Below, one piece after another: positions 29,901 through 40,211 of a stretch of 52,650 nucleotides of DNA. The number at the start of each line of letters is the position of its first letter. Position 1 is the stretch's first letter. Origin of the DNA: Candidatus Parcubacteria bacterium (GTDB lineage: Bacteria > Patescibacteriota > Minisyncoccia > Sungbacterales > SURF-37). The notes beneath the pieces are model-generated. The model did no database searches. It was not told the DNA's origin and saw nothing but the letters and a program-made list of their open reading frames with translations. The stretch is taken from positions 1 through 52,650 of the forward strand of contig QZJO01000004.1 of the NCBI GenBank assembly GCA_003599755.1, read 5' to 3'. Made by a program: the position numbers and the translations under genes.

Positions 29901-31079
29901 CTATGAAGATTTCTGGCGAGCGGTATGCGCCACGAGCGCGGCGAGCGTCACCTCGTCCGGACCAGCCAGCGGCGAGGCCTTGCGGCGAAACCCGAGCGGT
30001 AACGCGTCTGCCGCAAGGACGGTGACGTCCAAGCGGTCCCGGAACGTCAACTCTTGGAACCACGGACGCTTGGCAAGCGCGGTGCCGATGATACTCAGAC
30101 GCGCGCCCCCTCCGACCAGATACAGGGATTCGGGCAGCGGCGTGGTGATCGTTTTTTTAAAAAATTGTACCAGATCGGCGAGCCATGCTTCGAATGCGGC
30201 AGCAATCGCCCCCTCCGCCGCCAAGCGCACGCCATCGGGCAGATTGAGCGCCCCGATCTGGCGCTTCAAAAGCTCGGCCTCGGCATGCGATCGGCCAGTG
30301 GCTTGGGCAATCGCCGCGGTGAAGCTATCCGCGCCGCGGTCGAAGCTGCCGCTCGCCACGATCATGCCTTCGGCAATCACGGTAACCTCGGTCACCGGCG
30401 CGCCGACGCGCACCACGATCGCATCCTTGGCCCGGAGATGATCGATGACGAATGCGGCCGTGACCGCGGTGTTCGAGACGAACTGCAGCTGGATGCCGCC
30501 GAGTACTGACTTGAGTTTCGCCAGCCGATCCCAGAATGCCGCAAGCACGTACGTCGCGAATAAATGCACCTCCACGCGGTGTCCCGCCGTGCGCTCGGAA
30601 AGCGCGGTAACGGGATATCCATCAATATGTATGCGAAAGGGCATCACATGGGCAAGGGTATACGAATCGCCCCCGATCTGGCGCAAATTCTGGGCCGCGA
30701 CGAACTCGTTGAGCATCGCGTGGGCCTCGGTTCCGGACAGTGCGGCCTCCGGCCGCGGCCGTTCGCGCTTGAGCGTATGCACCTCGGAGATCGTGAAATG
30801 GCCGCCGAGCCCCACGAGCGTCTCGGCCGGCATGCGGCCGGATTTGCGCACATACTGAAACAGGAGCCGGCGCAGATACGCATCCATAAGTGGAATCAAA
30901 TCCGCCGGATGCTCGCGCCGCGGCAATTCGATCCGCTGGCGCTGAAGCATGACGCGCTCGCCGCGTTCTTCGCGCCACAAGAGCGATCGGATGCCGGTGT
31001 TGGATCCCAGATCAACGGCGATAAACGGACGCACGCGTTCGTGCCCGAATCCGAACAAGCGTCCGAACAGTCCTGACAT
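29901..31079 (-). CDS. Divergent actin-like (FtsA/PilM-type) ATPase
   Basis: FIAVDLGSNTGIRSLLW, SFDRGADSFTAAIAQATGRSHAEAELLKRQ, LYLVGGGARLSIIGTAL. Confidence 0.75.
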   Translation of the reverse strand: MSGLFGRLFGFGHERVRPFIAVDLGSNTGIRSLLWREERGERVMLQRQRIELPRREHPADLIPLMDAYLRRLLFQYVRKSGRMPAETLVGLGGHFTISEVHTLKRERPRPEAALSGTEAHAMLNEFVAAQNLRQIGGDSYTLAHVMPFRIHIDGYPVTALSERTAGHRVEVHLFATYVLAAFWDRLAKLKSVLGGIQLQFVSNTAVTAAFVIDHLRAKDAIVVRVGAPVTEVTVIAEGMIVASGSFDRGADSFTAAIAQATGRSHAEAELLKRQIGALNLPDGVRLAAEGAIAAAFEAWLADLVQFFKKTITTPLPESLYLVGGGARLSIIGTALAKRPWFQELTFRDRLDVTVLAADALPLGFRRKASPLAGPDEVTLAALVAHTARQKSS

Positions 31080-31175
31080 GCATTCAGTATAGCAGCGTGC
31101 ATGAAGAATGTAGAATGGGGAATCCGAGAATCGCCACGGCCTCTCCTATCCTGGCCCCGCCATCCGCGCACGCAT

Positions 31176-32924
31176 TTAACCTTCGACAATGGCGCGGATG
31201 CGGCGCACGCCCGCCGAAGAGGCCTCCTCCTTCACGATGCGCACATGCCCGATTTGGCCGGTATGCGTCACGTGCGGGCCGCCGCAGAACTCCTTCGAAA
31301 AATCGCCGACTGAATATACGTTCACCTGTTCCGGGTATTTTTCCTTGAAAAAATAGAGCGCCCCGGTCTTTTTCGCTTCTTCAATCGGCAGCTCCGCTTT
31401 GGTTACCGGAAGATCCCGCGCCACCTGCTGATTCACCAGCTCCTCCACGCTTTTTAGTTCGTCGGGCGTGAGCTTGCGGTCGAACGCGAAATCGAAGCGC
31501 GTCCGCTCTGCGGTGATGTCCGAACCCATCTGATGCACCGAATCGCCGAGCACGGTGCGCAATGCCTGATGCAAAAGATGCGTCGCGGTATGCAGGCGCG
31601 TCACCTTTTCGAGCTCGGCCTCATCCTTGGCCTTGAGCTCGCCGGTATCGAGCACGAGGCCGTGGCCGCCGAATTTTTTTTCAGCGCCGGCGCGCGAAAT
31701 TTCCTGATGCTTCGTGAATTCGCGATCGAACGCATCGCGCGTCAGCGCGGCGGTCTTTTGTGGGTCCAGTTCTTTAATAACTTCGAACGGCATGCCATAG
31801 CTTTGATAGAGCGTAAATGCCTCGGTTGCGCCCACGGCGGGAAGCCGTCCGAACTCTTTCATGCCCGCGTCCAGGGTTTTGAGAAACTTTTCCCGCTCGG
31901 CATCGAATTCGCGGCGGATCGTCTCTCCCTCGCGCTTGAGCTCGGGATAGGCGTCGCCGTAATCATGGATGACTTCATGCACGACCGCACCGATCACGTG
32001 CGGCGGAATCGCAGCGAGTCGCTCCAGGGCGAACACGCGGCGCATGAGCCGACGGAGGATATAGCCGGCCGCGCGATTCGACGGTCGCACGCCGTCGGCG
32101 ATCAGAAATGTCGCCGCGCGCGTATGATCGCCGATGATCCGCCTCTTCCGCTCATCCAATTCACGCGGCAGCAACGCCAAGAGCGGCGCAAAAAGATCTG
32201 TCTCGAAAATCGTATTTGTTTTTTGGCTCGCCATGGCCAGGCGCTCCAGGCCCATGCCGGTGTCCACGCCAAATGTCGCGAGCGGCTGCAACTCTTTGTC
32301 GGGCGTTCCAGCCAACAACTCCTCGCGCGATCCGGGATAGAAAAACTGATTGAACACGATATTCCAGATCTCAATATCCTGGCCAGCCGCATTCTTGCAG
32401 TAGATTTCCGTGGTCGGGCCGCACGGGCCGGACGAACCGGTCGGGCCCCAGAACACGTCATTCATCCCCTCCTCGCGAATGTCCGCGACGCCCAGCGCCT
32501 GCCAGATCGCGCGCGACTCCTCGTCCTGCGGAACCGTCGATGATCCCTGGAATATGGTTACATACGAAATTTTCAAACCCATCGCGTCGGTAATGAATTC
32601 GTACGCAAAGCGGATCGCCTCGGTCTTGCCGTAGCCACCGAAGGAAAAATTTCCGAGCATCTCGAAAAACGTCAGATGCCGCTCGTCGCCGACTTCGTCG
32701 ATATCCGAGGTCCGAAATGATTTTTGCGCCGACGCGGTGTTTCTCGAGCCGAAATCGCGCATCGGGTCGGCCTCGCCGGTGTAGTATTTTTTGAACTGTT
32801 GCATCCCGGCCGTGGTCAAAAGCACCGACGGATCATCGGGAATCAATGACGAAGACGGCACGACCGCGTGGCCCTGCTCGCGGAAGAATTCCAGGAAGCG
32901 CGTTCGAATTTCGGACGAGTCCAT
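31176..32924 (-). CDS. alaS: Alanyl-tRNA synthetase, short form
   Basis: MDSSEIRTRFLEFFREQGHAVVPSSSLIPDDPSVLLTTAGMQQFK; editing HTATHLLHQALR; ends after SAD domain, no C-Ala. Confidence 0.95.
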   Translation of the reverse strand: MDSSEIRTRFLEFFREQGHAVVPSSSLIPDDPSVLLTTAGMQQFKKYYTGEADPMRDFGSRNTASAQKSFRTSDIDEVGDERHLTFFEMLGNFSFGGYGKTEAIRFAYEFITDAMGLKISYVTIFQGSSTVPQDEESRAIWQALGVADIREEGMNDVFWGPTGSSGPCGPTTEIYCKNAAGQDIEIWNIVFNQFFYPGSREELLAGTPDKELQPLATFGVDTGMGLERLAMASQKTNTIFETDLFAPLLALLPRELDERKRRIIGDHTRAATFLIADGVRPSNRAAGYILRRLMRRVFALERLAAIPPHVIGAVVHEVIHDYGDAYPELKREGETIRREFDAEREKFLKTLDAGMKEFGRLPAVGATEAFTLYQSYGMPFEVIKELDPQKTAALTRDAFDREFTKHQEISRAGAEKKFGGHGLVLDTGELKAKDEAELEKVTRLHTATHLLHQALRTVLGDSVHQMGSDITAERTRFDFAFDRKLTPDELKSVEELVNQQVARDLPVTKAELPIEEAKKTGALYFFKEKYPEQVNVYSVGDFSKEFCGGPHVTHTGQIGHVRIVKEEASSAGVRRIRAIVEG

Positions 32925-32990
32925 AGCGGATATTCAATCAGAAAACAGGGGCTTTTTCAATGAATGAGACACGTGTGCGCGAAATGAGAA

Positions 32991-33019
32991 CGGCCGCCCC
33001 GATACTCTCGGGGCGGCCG
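32991..33019 (-). terminator. Hairpin terminator of rpoD
   Basis: CGGCCGCCCCGA-TACTC-TCGGGGCGGCCG perfect 12-bp stem just after the rpoD stop. Confidence 0.7.
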
Positions 33020-33023
33020 GCGT

Positions 33024-34550
<1,527 letters not shown>

Positions 34551-34630
34551 GCCAACCACTCCTTTCTCAAAGAACCGATGTCTATTCCGTACGCGAAAAT
34601 AGCGTATAGAGGAGTGTACCAACCCGTCAT

Positions 34631-34655
34631 TTACCCGGCAATAATGCCGCCGCCG
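34631..34655. repeat. 25-bp direct repeat, left copy (duplicate of the mnmA 3' end)
   Basis: TTACCCGGCAATAATGCCGCCGCCG, identical to 37089-37113. Confidence 0.9.
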
Positions 34656-34740
34656 CAAAGCGGGTCAGTTTGACGTATATGTAGCAAAATTGCACCATAT
34701 TCGTACCGTGCCGCCCTTATAACCACGAGAGGAAAGATCA

Positions 34741-35748
34741 ATGAAAAACAGGCGCAAAGTTCAGCCGCCACTGCTCGGCCCTCTGTTCCGGAAACTGGCT
34801 CCCCGCATCGGCGCTAAAATCCTTATGGAGCCGGAATGGAAATTCGTCGGCCAGATCACGTATGCGAACGGCCGCCGAAGATATTTCCGCTACTCCAGCC
34901 TAGATCTCAACCCCCTCGGCGCCGCCGAGGTTGCGAAGGACAAGGACTACGCGGCCTTCTTCATGCGTCGCATGGGCTACCCGGCAGCGCGCGGCAAAAC
35001 ATTCTTCGCCGACTGGTGGTGCGCGGCAATCAGATCGGATCGGAATATCCGGGCGGCGTACCGATATGCGCGGCGCATCGGCTTCCCGGTTTTCGTCAAG
35101 CCGAACAGCGGCAGCCAGGGCGCTGGTGTAGCGCTGGTCCACTCGCGCGAAGAATTCTACCGCGCCATGCGGACCATCTTCGAACAGGATCGGGTCGCGC
35201 TCGTTCAGCGGCCGCTCCCGGGTCGCGACTATCGCATCGTCGTCCTGGATCGGAGCGTCATATCGGCATATGAGCGAATTCCGCTCCACGTCGTCGGCGA
35301 CGGCGCATCGACGGTGCGGCAGCTCCTCGAAAGAAAGCAGGCGCAGTTCGCCGCGAGCGGACGCGATACGCGCATCCGATACGATGACCCGCGCATCCTT
35401 CAGAAGCTGCGGCGCCAAGGGTTGAACATGCGTTCACGGCCGGCGGCCGATCGCGTCGTCTACCTCTTGGACAACGCGAATCTTTCCGCGGGCGGCGAAG
35501 CGGCCGATGTCACCGCCGCCGTGCATCCCGGATACCGGCGGCTCGCGGTACGGCTTGCGCGCGACATGGGTCTGCGGCTCTGCGGCATCGACCTTCTCGT
35601 CCAGGGCGGAATCACGGCACCGCCGCGGCGGTATCACATACTCGAGATCAACGCCGCTCCCGGCCTTGACCACTACGCAACGACCGGACGCGCCCAGCAG
35701 CAAGTCGTCGAGGCGCTGTATCTCAAAGTTCTTAAGGCAATGGCATAG
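34741..35748 (+). CDS. ATP-grasp ligase (RimK / cyanophycin-synthetase-like)
   Basis: FPVFVKPNSGSQGAGVALVHSREEF, VQRPLPGRDYRIVVLD, HILEINAAPGLDHY. Confidence 0.85.
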   Translation: MKNRRKVQPPLLGPLFRKLAPRIGAKILMEPEWKFVGQITYANGRRRYFRYSSLDLNPLGAAEVAKDKDYAAFFMRRMGYPAARGKTFFADWWCAAIRSDRNIRAAYRYARRIGFPVFVKPNSGSQGAGVALVHSREEFYRAMRTIFEQDRVALVQRPLPGRDYRIVVLDRSVISAYERIPLHVVGDGASTVRQLLERKQAQFAASGRDTRIRYDDPRILQKLRRQGLNMRSRPAADRVVYLLDNANLSAGGEAADVTAAVHPGYRRLAVRLARDMGLRLCGIDLLVQGGITAPPRRYHILEINAAPGLDHYATTGRAQQQVVEALYLKVLKAMA

Positions 35749-35752
35749 CATG

Positions 35753-35782
35753 CGACCGCGGGAGGAGCACTTCCCGCGGTCG
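35753..35782 (+). terminator. Hairpin terminator after ATP-grasp gene
   Basis: CGACCGCGGGA...TCCCGCGGTCG. Confidence 0.65.
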
Positions 35783-35828
35783 TGTCGTTTGTGAAAGCCG
35801 GAAATCGCGATACTATACCACCGTTTGC

Positions 35829-36557
35829 ATGAAATTCATACCAATTCGCACGCGTCCGCTTCGGCCGCCGAAAGATGATCTTCTCGACGTCCTTACGCAT
35901 TCGCTGCCGGCAATGCGCGAAGGGGATATTCTCTTTATCACTTCGAAGGTCGTGGCGATTCATCAAGGACGCTGCGTATCAATAGCAAGCGCCGGCATGC
36001 GCGACGCGCTCATACGCCGGGAGGCGGACCGCCTCATACCAAAAAAAACGAAAATCGGGAATTTATTCCTGACTATCAAGGGAAACACGCTTATTCCCTC
36101 TTCCGGCATCGACCTGTCGAACGGCGGCGGGTATACCGTCCTTTGGCCGCGGAATCCCTATGCGGCGGCTGCCCAAATCCGCCGCTGGCTCATGAAAAAA
36201 TTCCGCGTTCGGAACATCGGCGTCGTCATCACCGACAGCCACACCATACCGCTCCGATATGGCGTGGTTGGCATTTCCATCGGTTTTGCCGGCTTCCAGC
36301 CGTTGTACGATTATCGCGGCAAGCCGGATATTTTCCAACGCAAACTAAAATACACGAAGACGAATATCGTTGACGCCCTTTCGGCCATGGCCGTGCTCCT
36401 CATGGGCGAGGGCAATGAGCAAACGCCGCTCGTCATTCTCCGGAACGCTCCATTCATACGATTCACGCCCCGCCGCATGCGAACGGCGCTCGTCATCGAG
36501 CCGGAGCGCGATCTCTATTATCCCCTGCTGAAAATATTTCGACGGCGACCATCATGA
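35829..36557 (+). CDS. CofE-like (F420-0:gamma-glutamyl ligase-like) protein
   Basis: REGDILFITSKVVAIHQGRCV, VVITDSHTIPLRYGVVGISIGFAGFQPLYDYRGKPDIF. Confidence 0.82.
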   Translation: MKFIPIRTRPLRPPKDDLLDVLTHSLPAMREGDILFITSKVVAIHQGRCVSIASAGMRDALIRREADRLIPKKTKIGNLFLTIKGNTLIPSSGIDLSNGGGYTVLWPRNPYAAAAQIRRWLMKKFRVRNIGVVITDSHTIPLRYGVVGISIGFAGFQPLYDYRGKPDIFQRKLKYTKTNIVDALSAMAVLLMGEGNEQTPLVILRNAPFIRFTPRRMRTALVIEPERDLYYPLLKIFRRRPS

Positions 36558-37102
36558 TGCCGCGCATTTGGGCAATCGCCGCCGTGACCCTGGACGGGAA
36601 AATTGCCCGCCACGCGAGCCACGCAACGGATTGGACGAGTCCGGAGGACAAGGCGTTTATGCGTTCGCTGCTCGACGCGAGCGACGTAATTGTGGTCGGC
36701 AGGAACACGTTTGACGCGGCCAAGGAGCCGCTCTCAAAACGCAACTGCATCGTGCTGACGCGGTCAGTTTCGGGCGCCACGCGCCAGAACGATCGGCTTA
36801 TATACGCCAATGCCGACGATGTGGCGCTCTCGGAGCTCCTGAAACCGTATCGCGCCGTTGCGGTTCTCGGCGGAACGCAAATCTATACGTTATTCCTGCG
36901 GCACGGTCTACTGGATGACCTTTACCTTACTATCGAGCCGATCGCATTCGGCGACGGCCTGCCGCTGTTCGCCCACGCCGATATCGAGCCCATCGCGTTT
37001 GACCTCGTTGCCTGTAAACCGCTCAACAATCGCGGATCAATACTCCTGCACTACCGGCGCGCCGAGGGGCGGCGCCAGCCATCCCCACTTACCCGGCAAT
37101 AA
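36554..37102 (+). CDS. RibD C-terminal / dihydrofolate-reductase-like oxidoreductase
   Basis: IWAIAAVTLDGKIARHASHATDWTSPEDKAFMRSLLDASDVIVVGRNTFD; VLGGTQIYTLFLRHGLLDDLYLTIEPI. Confidence 0.88.
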   Translation: MMPRIWAIAAVTLDGKIARHASHATDWTSPEDKAFMRSLLDASDVIVVGRNTFDAAKEPLSKRNCIVLTRSVSGATRQNDRLIYANADDVALSELLKPYRAVAVLGGTQIYTLFLRHGLLDDLYLTIEPIAFGDGLPLFAHADIEPIAFDLVACKPLNNRGSILLHYRRAEGRRQPSPLTRQ

Positions 37103-37113
37103 TGCCGCCGCCG
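37089..37113. repeat. 25-bp direct repeat, right copy (native mnmA 3' end)
   Basis: TTACCCGGCAATAATGCCGCCGCCG. Confidence 0.9.
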
Positions 37114-38261
37114 AGCATTCTCTTGCCATCGTAGAATACGATGGATTGCCCCGGCGCGACCGCGCGCTGCGGTTCGTCAAATGCGACGAGTATCGAGTCA
37201 TTGGTCATTGAGTCATTCGGTGATATACCCGATGACCCGTGACTTAATGACGCGGCATTCACCACGCATTCCTGCACCGGCTGGCGATAGCGGATACGCG
37301 CCGCCGAGCGCAGCGGAAATTCCGGCGCCCGGCCGCTCACCCACTGCACGGCATCCGCACGAAGCTCCCGGCGGAAGAGCGCCGCATCATCGCGCCCTTC
37401 GGCAACGACGAGCGTATTGGTTGCAACGTCTTTTTCAGCGACGTAATACGGCACCCCGCCCCCGATACCGAGGCCGCGACGCTGCCCGACGGTATAAAAC
37501 GCCGCGCCGGCATGCTCGCCTACCACGCGCCCGGCAGCGGTCTTGATCAGACCGCGTTCGCCGGGAATATATTTCGCAAGAAATTGCGGCACATCAATCT
37601 CGCCGATAAAGCATATGCCCTGCGAATCGGGCTTGTCGGCATTCGGCAAACCGATATGCCGCGCATACGCGCGCACTTCGGGTTTTGTCATTTCGCCGAG
37701 GGGAAATAGGCAGCGCGCGAGCACGTCCTGTCCAAGCGTCCACAAAAAATACGACTGATCCTTATTAGAATCAACCGCCGCATGTAGCGCGTAGATCGTG
37801 GATCGTAGTTTCTGCCGCTCGCTCTCGCCCCCTACCCTCCATCTTCCACATTCCACTTTCTGAATATAGTGTCCCGTCGCGATATACTCCGCGCCCGCCG
37901 CGAGCGCGCGGTTAAAAAATAGCCCGAATTTTATTTCTCGGTTGCACATCACGTCCGGATTCGGCGTGCGGCCGGCGGCGTACTCGCGGATCATGTACTC
38001 CACGACCGCGGCGCGGTATTCGGCCGAAAGGTCCCAGGTCTGGAACGGAATATCCAAATGCGCCGCAGCCTGCATCGCGGCAACGCGATCCTCGTGCTGC
38101 TGCCGGCAGACCGGATCGCCCGCATCGGGCGCCCACATTTTCATGTGTACGCCAACGACGCGCCAGCCCTCTGCCTTGAGCAGCGCTGCGGCCACGGACG
38201 AATCCACCCCGCCGGAAAGCGCGGCAAATACGGTTTTTGATTGTCCGAAATGATTCGTCAT
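37089..38261 (-). CDS. mnmA: tRNA 2-thiouridine(34) synthase MnmA
   Basis: ALSGGVDSSVAAALLKAEGWRVVGVHMKMW, NPDVMCNREIKFG, DSQGICFIGE, RYRQPVQE, FDEPQRAVAPGQSIVFYDG. Confidence 0.96.
   Translation of the reverse strand: MTNHFGQSKTVFAALSGGVDSSVAAALLKAEGWRVVGVHMKMWAPDAGDPVCRQQHEDRVAAMQAAAHLDIPFQTWDLSAEYRAAVVEYMIREYAAGRTPNPDVMCNREIKFGLFFNRALAAGAEYIATGHYIQKVECGRWRVGGESERQKLRSTIYALHAAVDSNKDQSYFLWTLGQDVLARCLFPLGEMTKPEVRAYARHIGLPNADKPDSQGICFIGEIDVPQFLAKYIPGERGLIKTAAGRVVGEHAGAAFYTVGQRRGLGIGGGVPYYVAEKDVATNTLVVAEGRDDAALFRRELRADAVQWVSGRAPEFPLRSAARIRYRQPVQECVVNAASLSHGSSGISPNDSMTNDSILVAFDEPQRAVAPGQSIVFYDGKRMLGGGIIAG
37194..37254. repeat. GTCATTGAGTCATT-type inverted repeat inside mnmA
   Basis: GAGTCATTGGTCATTGAGTCATTCGG-TGATATAC-CCGATGACCCGTGACTTAATGAC. 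Confidence 0.75.
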
Positions 38262-38334
38262 GAGAGAAGCGTATCACAAATGAAGAAGGAGAAAGCCGCG
38301 CGGCTTCCTCCCTGTTACTGCCGATCCGGGCCGG

Positions 38335-39228
38335 CTACGCGCCATGGCCGTTGCCATTGGCGCCGACGAGGCGGATGGCCGGTTCCAGGACCACGCCGCA
38401 CTGGACATACACCCGCTCGCGCGTGACCTGCATCAGCGCGAGGACGTCGGCGGCGCTCGCGCCGCACCGGTTCACGATGTAGTTCGCGTTCTTGGCCGAG
38501 ATCTCGGCCCCGCCGATGCGCTTACCCTTGAGCGCCGTCCGCTCGATGAGGGTCCGTGCCGTCACCAGCGGTGGATCGTGCCAGACGCGGCCGGTTGTGG
38601 CAAGCCCATTGGGCTGAAGGTGCTTCGTCGCTCTGATCCGTTCGCGGATGGCGCGGCACGCTTCGTGCATCGGCTGCCGTACCAGTTGTAGCCGGCAGCC
38701 GACCAAGATCGAACCGGCTGGGATCATACCCGTATCCCGCGGACATGCGCCGGGCCTGACTTCGCGCAGCGTTCCGTCGGGAAGCATCACGCAGACCGCG
38801 ATGACGAAGTCGGCCATGGCGCCGCCCGCGCTGCCCGCATTCATGGCGAGCGCTCCGCCGATGGTCGCGGGGATGCCAACCAGCGAGTCGAGGCCGCCCA
38901 AGTCCCGAGCGGCGGCCTCCCGGATGAATGCGCAAAGCTCCATGCCCGCGCCGACCACGGCTTCCGTACCGTGGAATTCGACGCGGTTGAGCTCGCCGTC
39001 CAGGCACAGTACTACCCCCTCAACGCCCTTGTCGGCGACCAGGATATTGTTTCCGCCGCCGAGGACGAACAGCGGCAGCCGCTCCTGCGCGGCATAGCCA
39101 AGCGCGAGCCGGACGTCGTCCATGCCCTGCGCCCGGATGTAGAACCACGCCGGCCCGCCGATCCGCAGCGACGTATGCGGTGCGAGCGACTCTTTGAAGC
39201 GAACCTCGCCCCGGATATCTGCGAGCAT
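38335..39228 (-). CDS. murB: UDP-N-acetylenolpyruvoylglucosamine reductase
   Basis: TSLRIGGPAWFYI, LGGGNNILVADKGVEGVVLCL, SLVGIPATIGGALAMNAGS. Confidence 0.95.
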   Translation of the reverse strand: MLADIRGEVRFKESLAPHTSLRIGGPAWFYIRAQGMDDVRLALGYAAQERLPLFVLGGGNNILVADKGVEGVVLCLDGELNRVEFHGTEAVVGAGMELCAFIREAAARDLGGLDSLVGIPATIGGALAMNAGSAGGAMADFVIAVCVMLPDGTLREVRPGACPRDTGMIPAGSILVGCRLQLVRQPMHEACRAIRERIRATKHLQPNGLATTGRVWHDPPLVTARTLIERTALKGKRIGGAEISAKNANYIVNRCGASAADVLALMQVTRERVYVQCGVVLEPAIRLVGANGNGHGA

Positions 39229-39339
39229 GATCCGCCCCCCCTTGCGGTTGCCTCTGAACCGCGCCCGAAAAGACCTTTTTCGCGGGACTGGAAAACTGCC
39301 CCATCCGTAGCACGGCGTCTCCCGTTTGTCAGGGGCCGC

Positions 39340-39378
39340 ACAAAGAAAAAACCCGAGCGTCAGCGCTGACGCTCGGGT
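39340..39378 (-). terminator. Intrinsic terminator of the hairpin-array transcription unit
   Basis: Perfect 28-nt palindrome ACCCGAGCGTCAGCGCTGACGCTCGGGT followed on the minus strand by TTTTTTCTTTG. Confidence 0.92.
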
Positions 39379-39384
39379 CCGGTT

Positions 39385-40184
39385 GCCTCACATGGTTCAG
39401 AACAGCCACGTGGCTATCCGTGGTGTCGTGAGGCCTGCTTGCCTCGCACAGCTACGATCGGTATCTCCAGCTGGCCTTTCGCGAGGCTTGCCCGCCGAGG
39501 CGGGCCGGGTTGTCTCGCAGAGAGAATGGTTGACCACCGCATTCACCGCGGGACCGCGTTGTGCCGCAGCGCGTATTTCGATGTACACCTCGGGAATCGC
39601 GGCACTTGAAACCTAGGCGGGCTGGGTTGCCCCACAGGCGTGTTTTCGCTTTTACAGCTCGGCCAACGTGGGGCCGGCTTGCGGGACAGCCGCCTTTTCG
39701 ATTGCCAGACCCTCGGTCGTCCCGCCGTTGAAAGAACTACCCGATCAGACTGTGCGCCGCAACAACACCTTCGCTAGGCCTTCGCTTTTTCGCGGCGCTG
39801 GATTGCCCTGCAGCTGCACCTGCGTTCCAGCAACCAGGCAAAATTCGCAGGGCATGATTGCGGGGCAATGTTCGACTCGCTGAGCACAAGCACGTTCGCC
39901 CCGCTGGACCCGACTGGCCTTGCTACTGCAAGGTTTAGGTTTGGGAAACAGCGCAATGATCGCTCAGCAGCCTCCGTTTCGTCTCCCTTAGATTGGGGAC
40001 ATTTTTTACTACGTAGAACAAATCCCGCATCGTCCCCAGGAAAGAACTTGTTGCTGGCCCCGACATCACGTCGGGGCCAGCGCTTTGTCGGGCAACGAAC
40101 TAGTCGCTTACTGCACCACCAAGGACGCCCGACCTCGTTGCCGGACAACGTCGGCAGCGAAGAACAACGTTTATGTCGTCCGGC
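39385..40184 (-). repeat. Dual-segment hairpin array, promoter-distal block (13 full units plus 3 mini-hairpins)
   Basis: Full units (stem start-stem end): 39385-39434, 39441-39487, 39512-39554, 39561-39605, 39629-39674, 39681-39725, 39754-39798, 39805-39853, 39860-39904, 39943-39987, 39994-40038, 40087-40133, 40140-40184; mini-hairpins 39490-39505, 39918-39933, 40053-40081. Confidence 0.95.
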
Positions 40185-40211
40185 CGATTGCCTCCGACCG
40201 TCACTTCCCGA

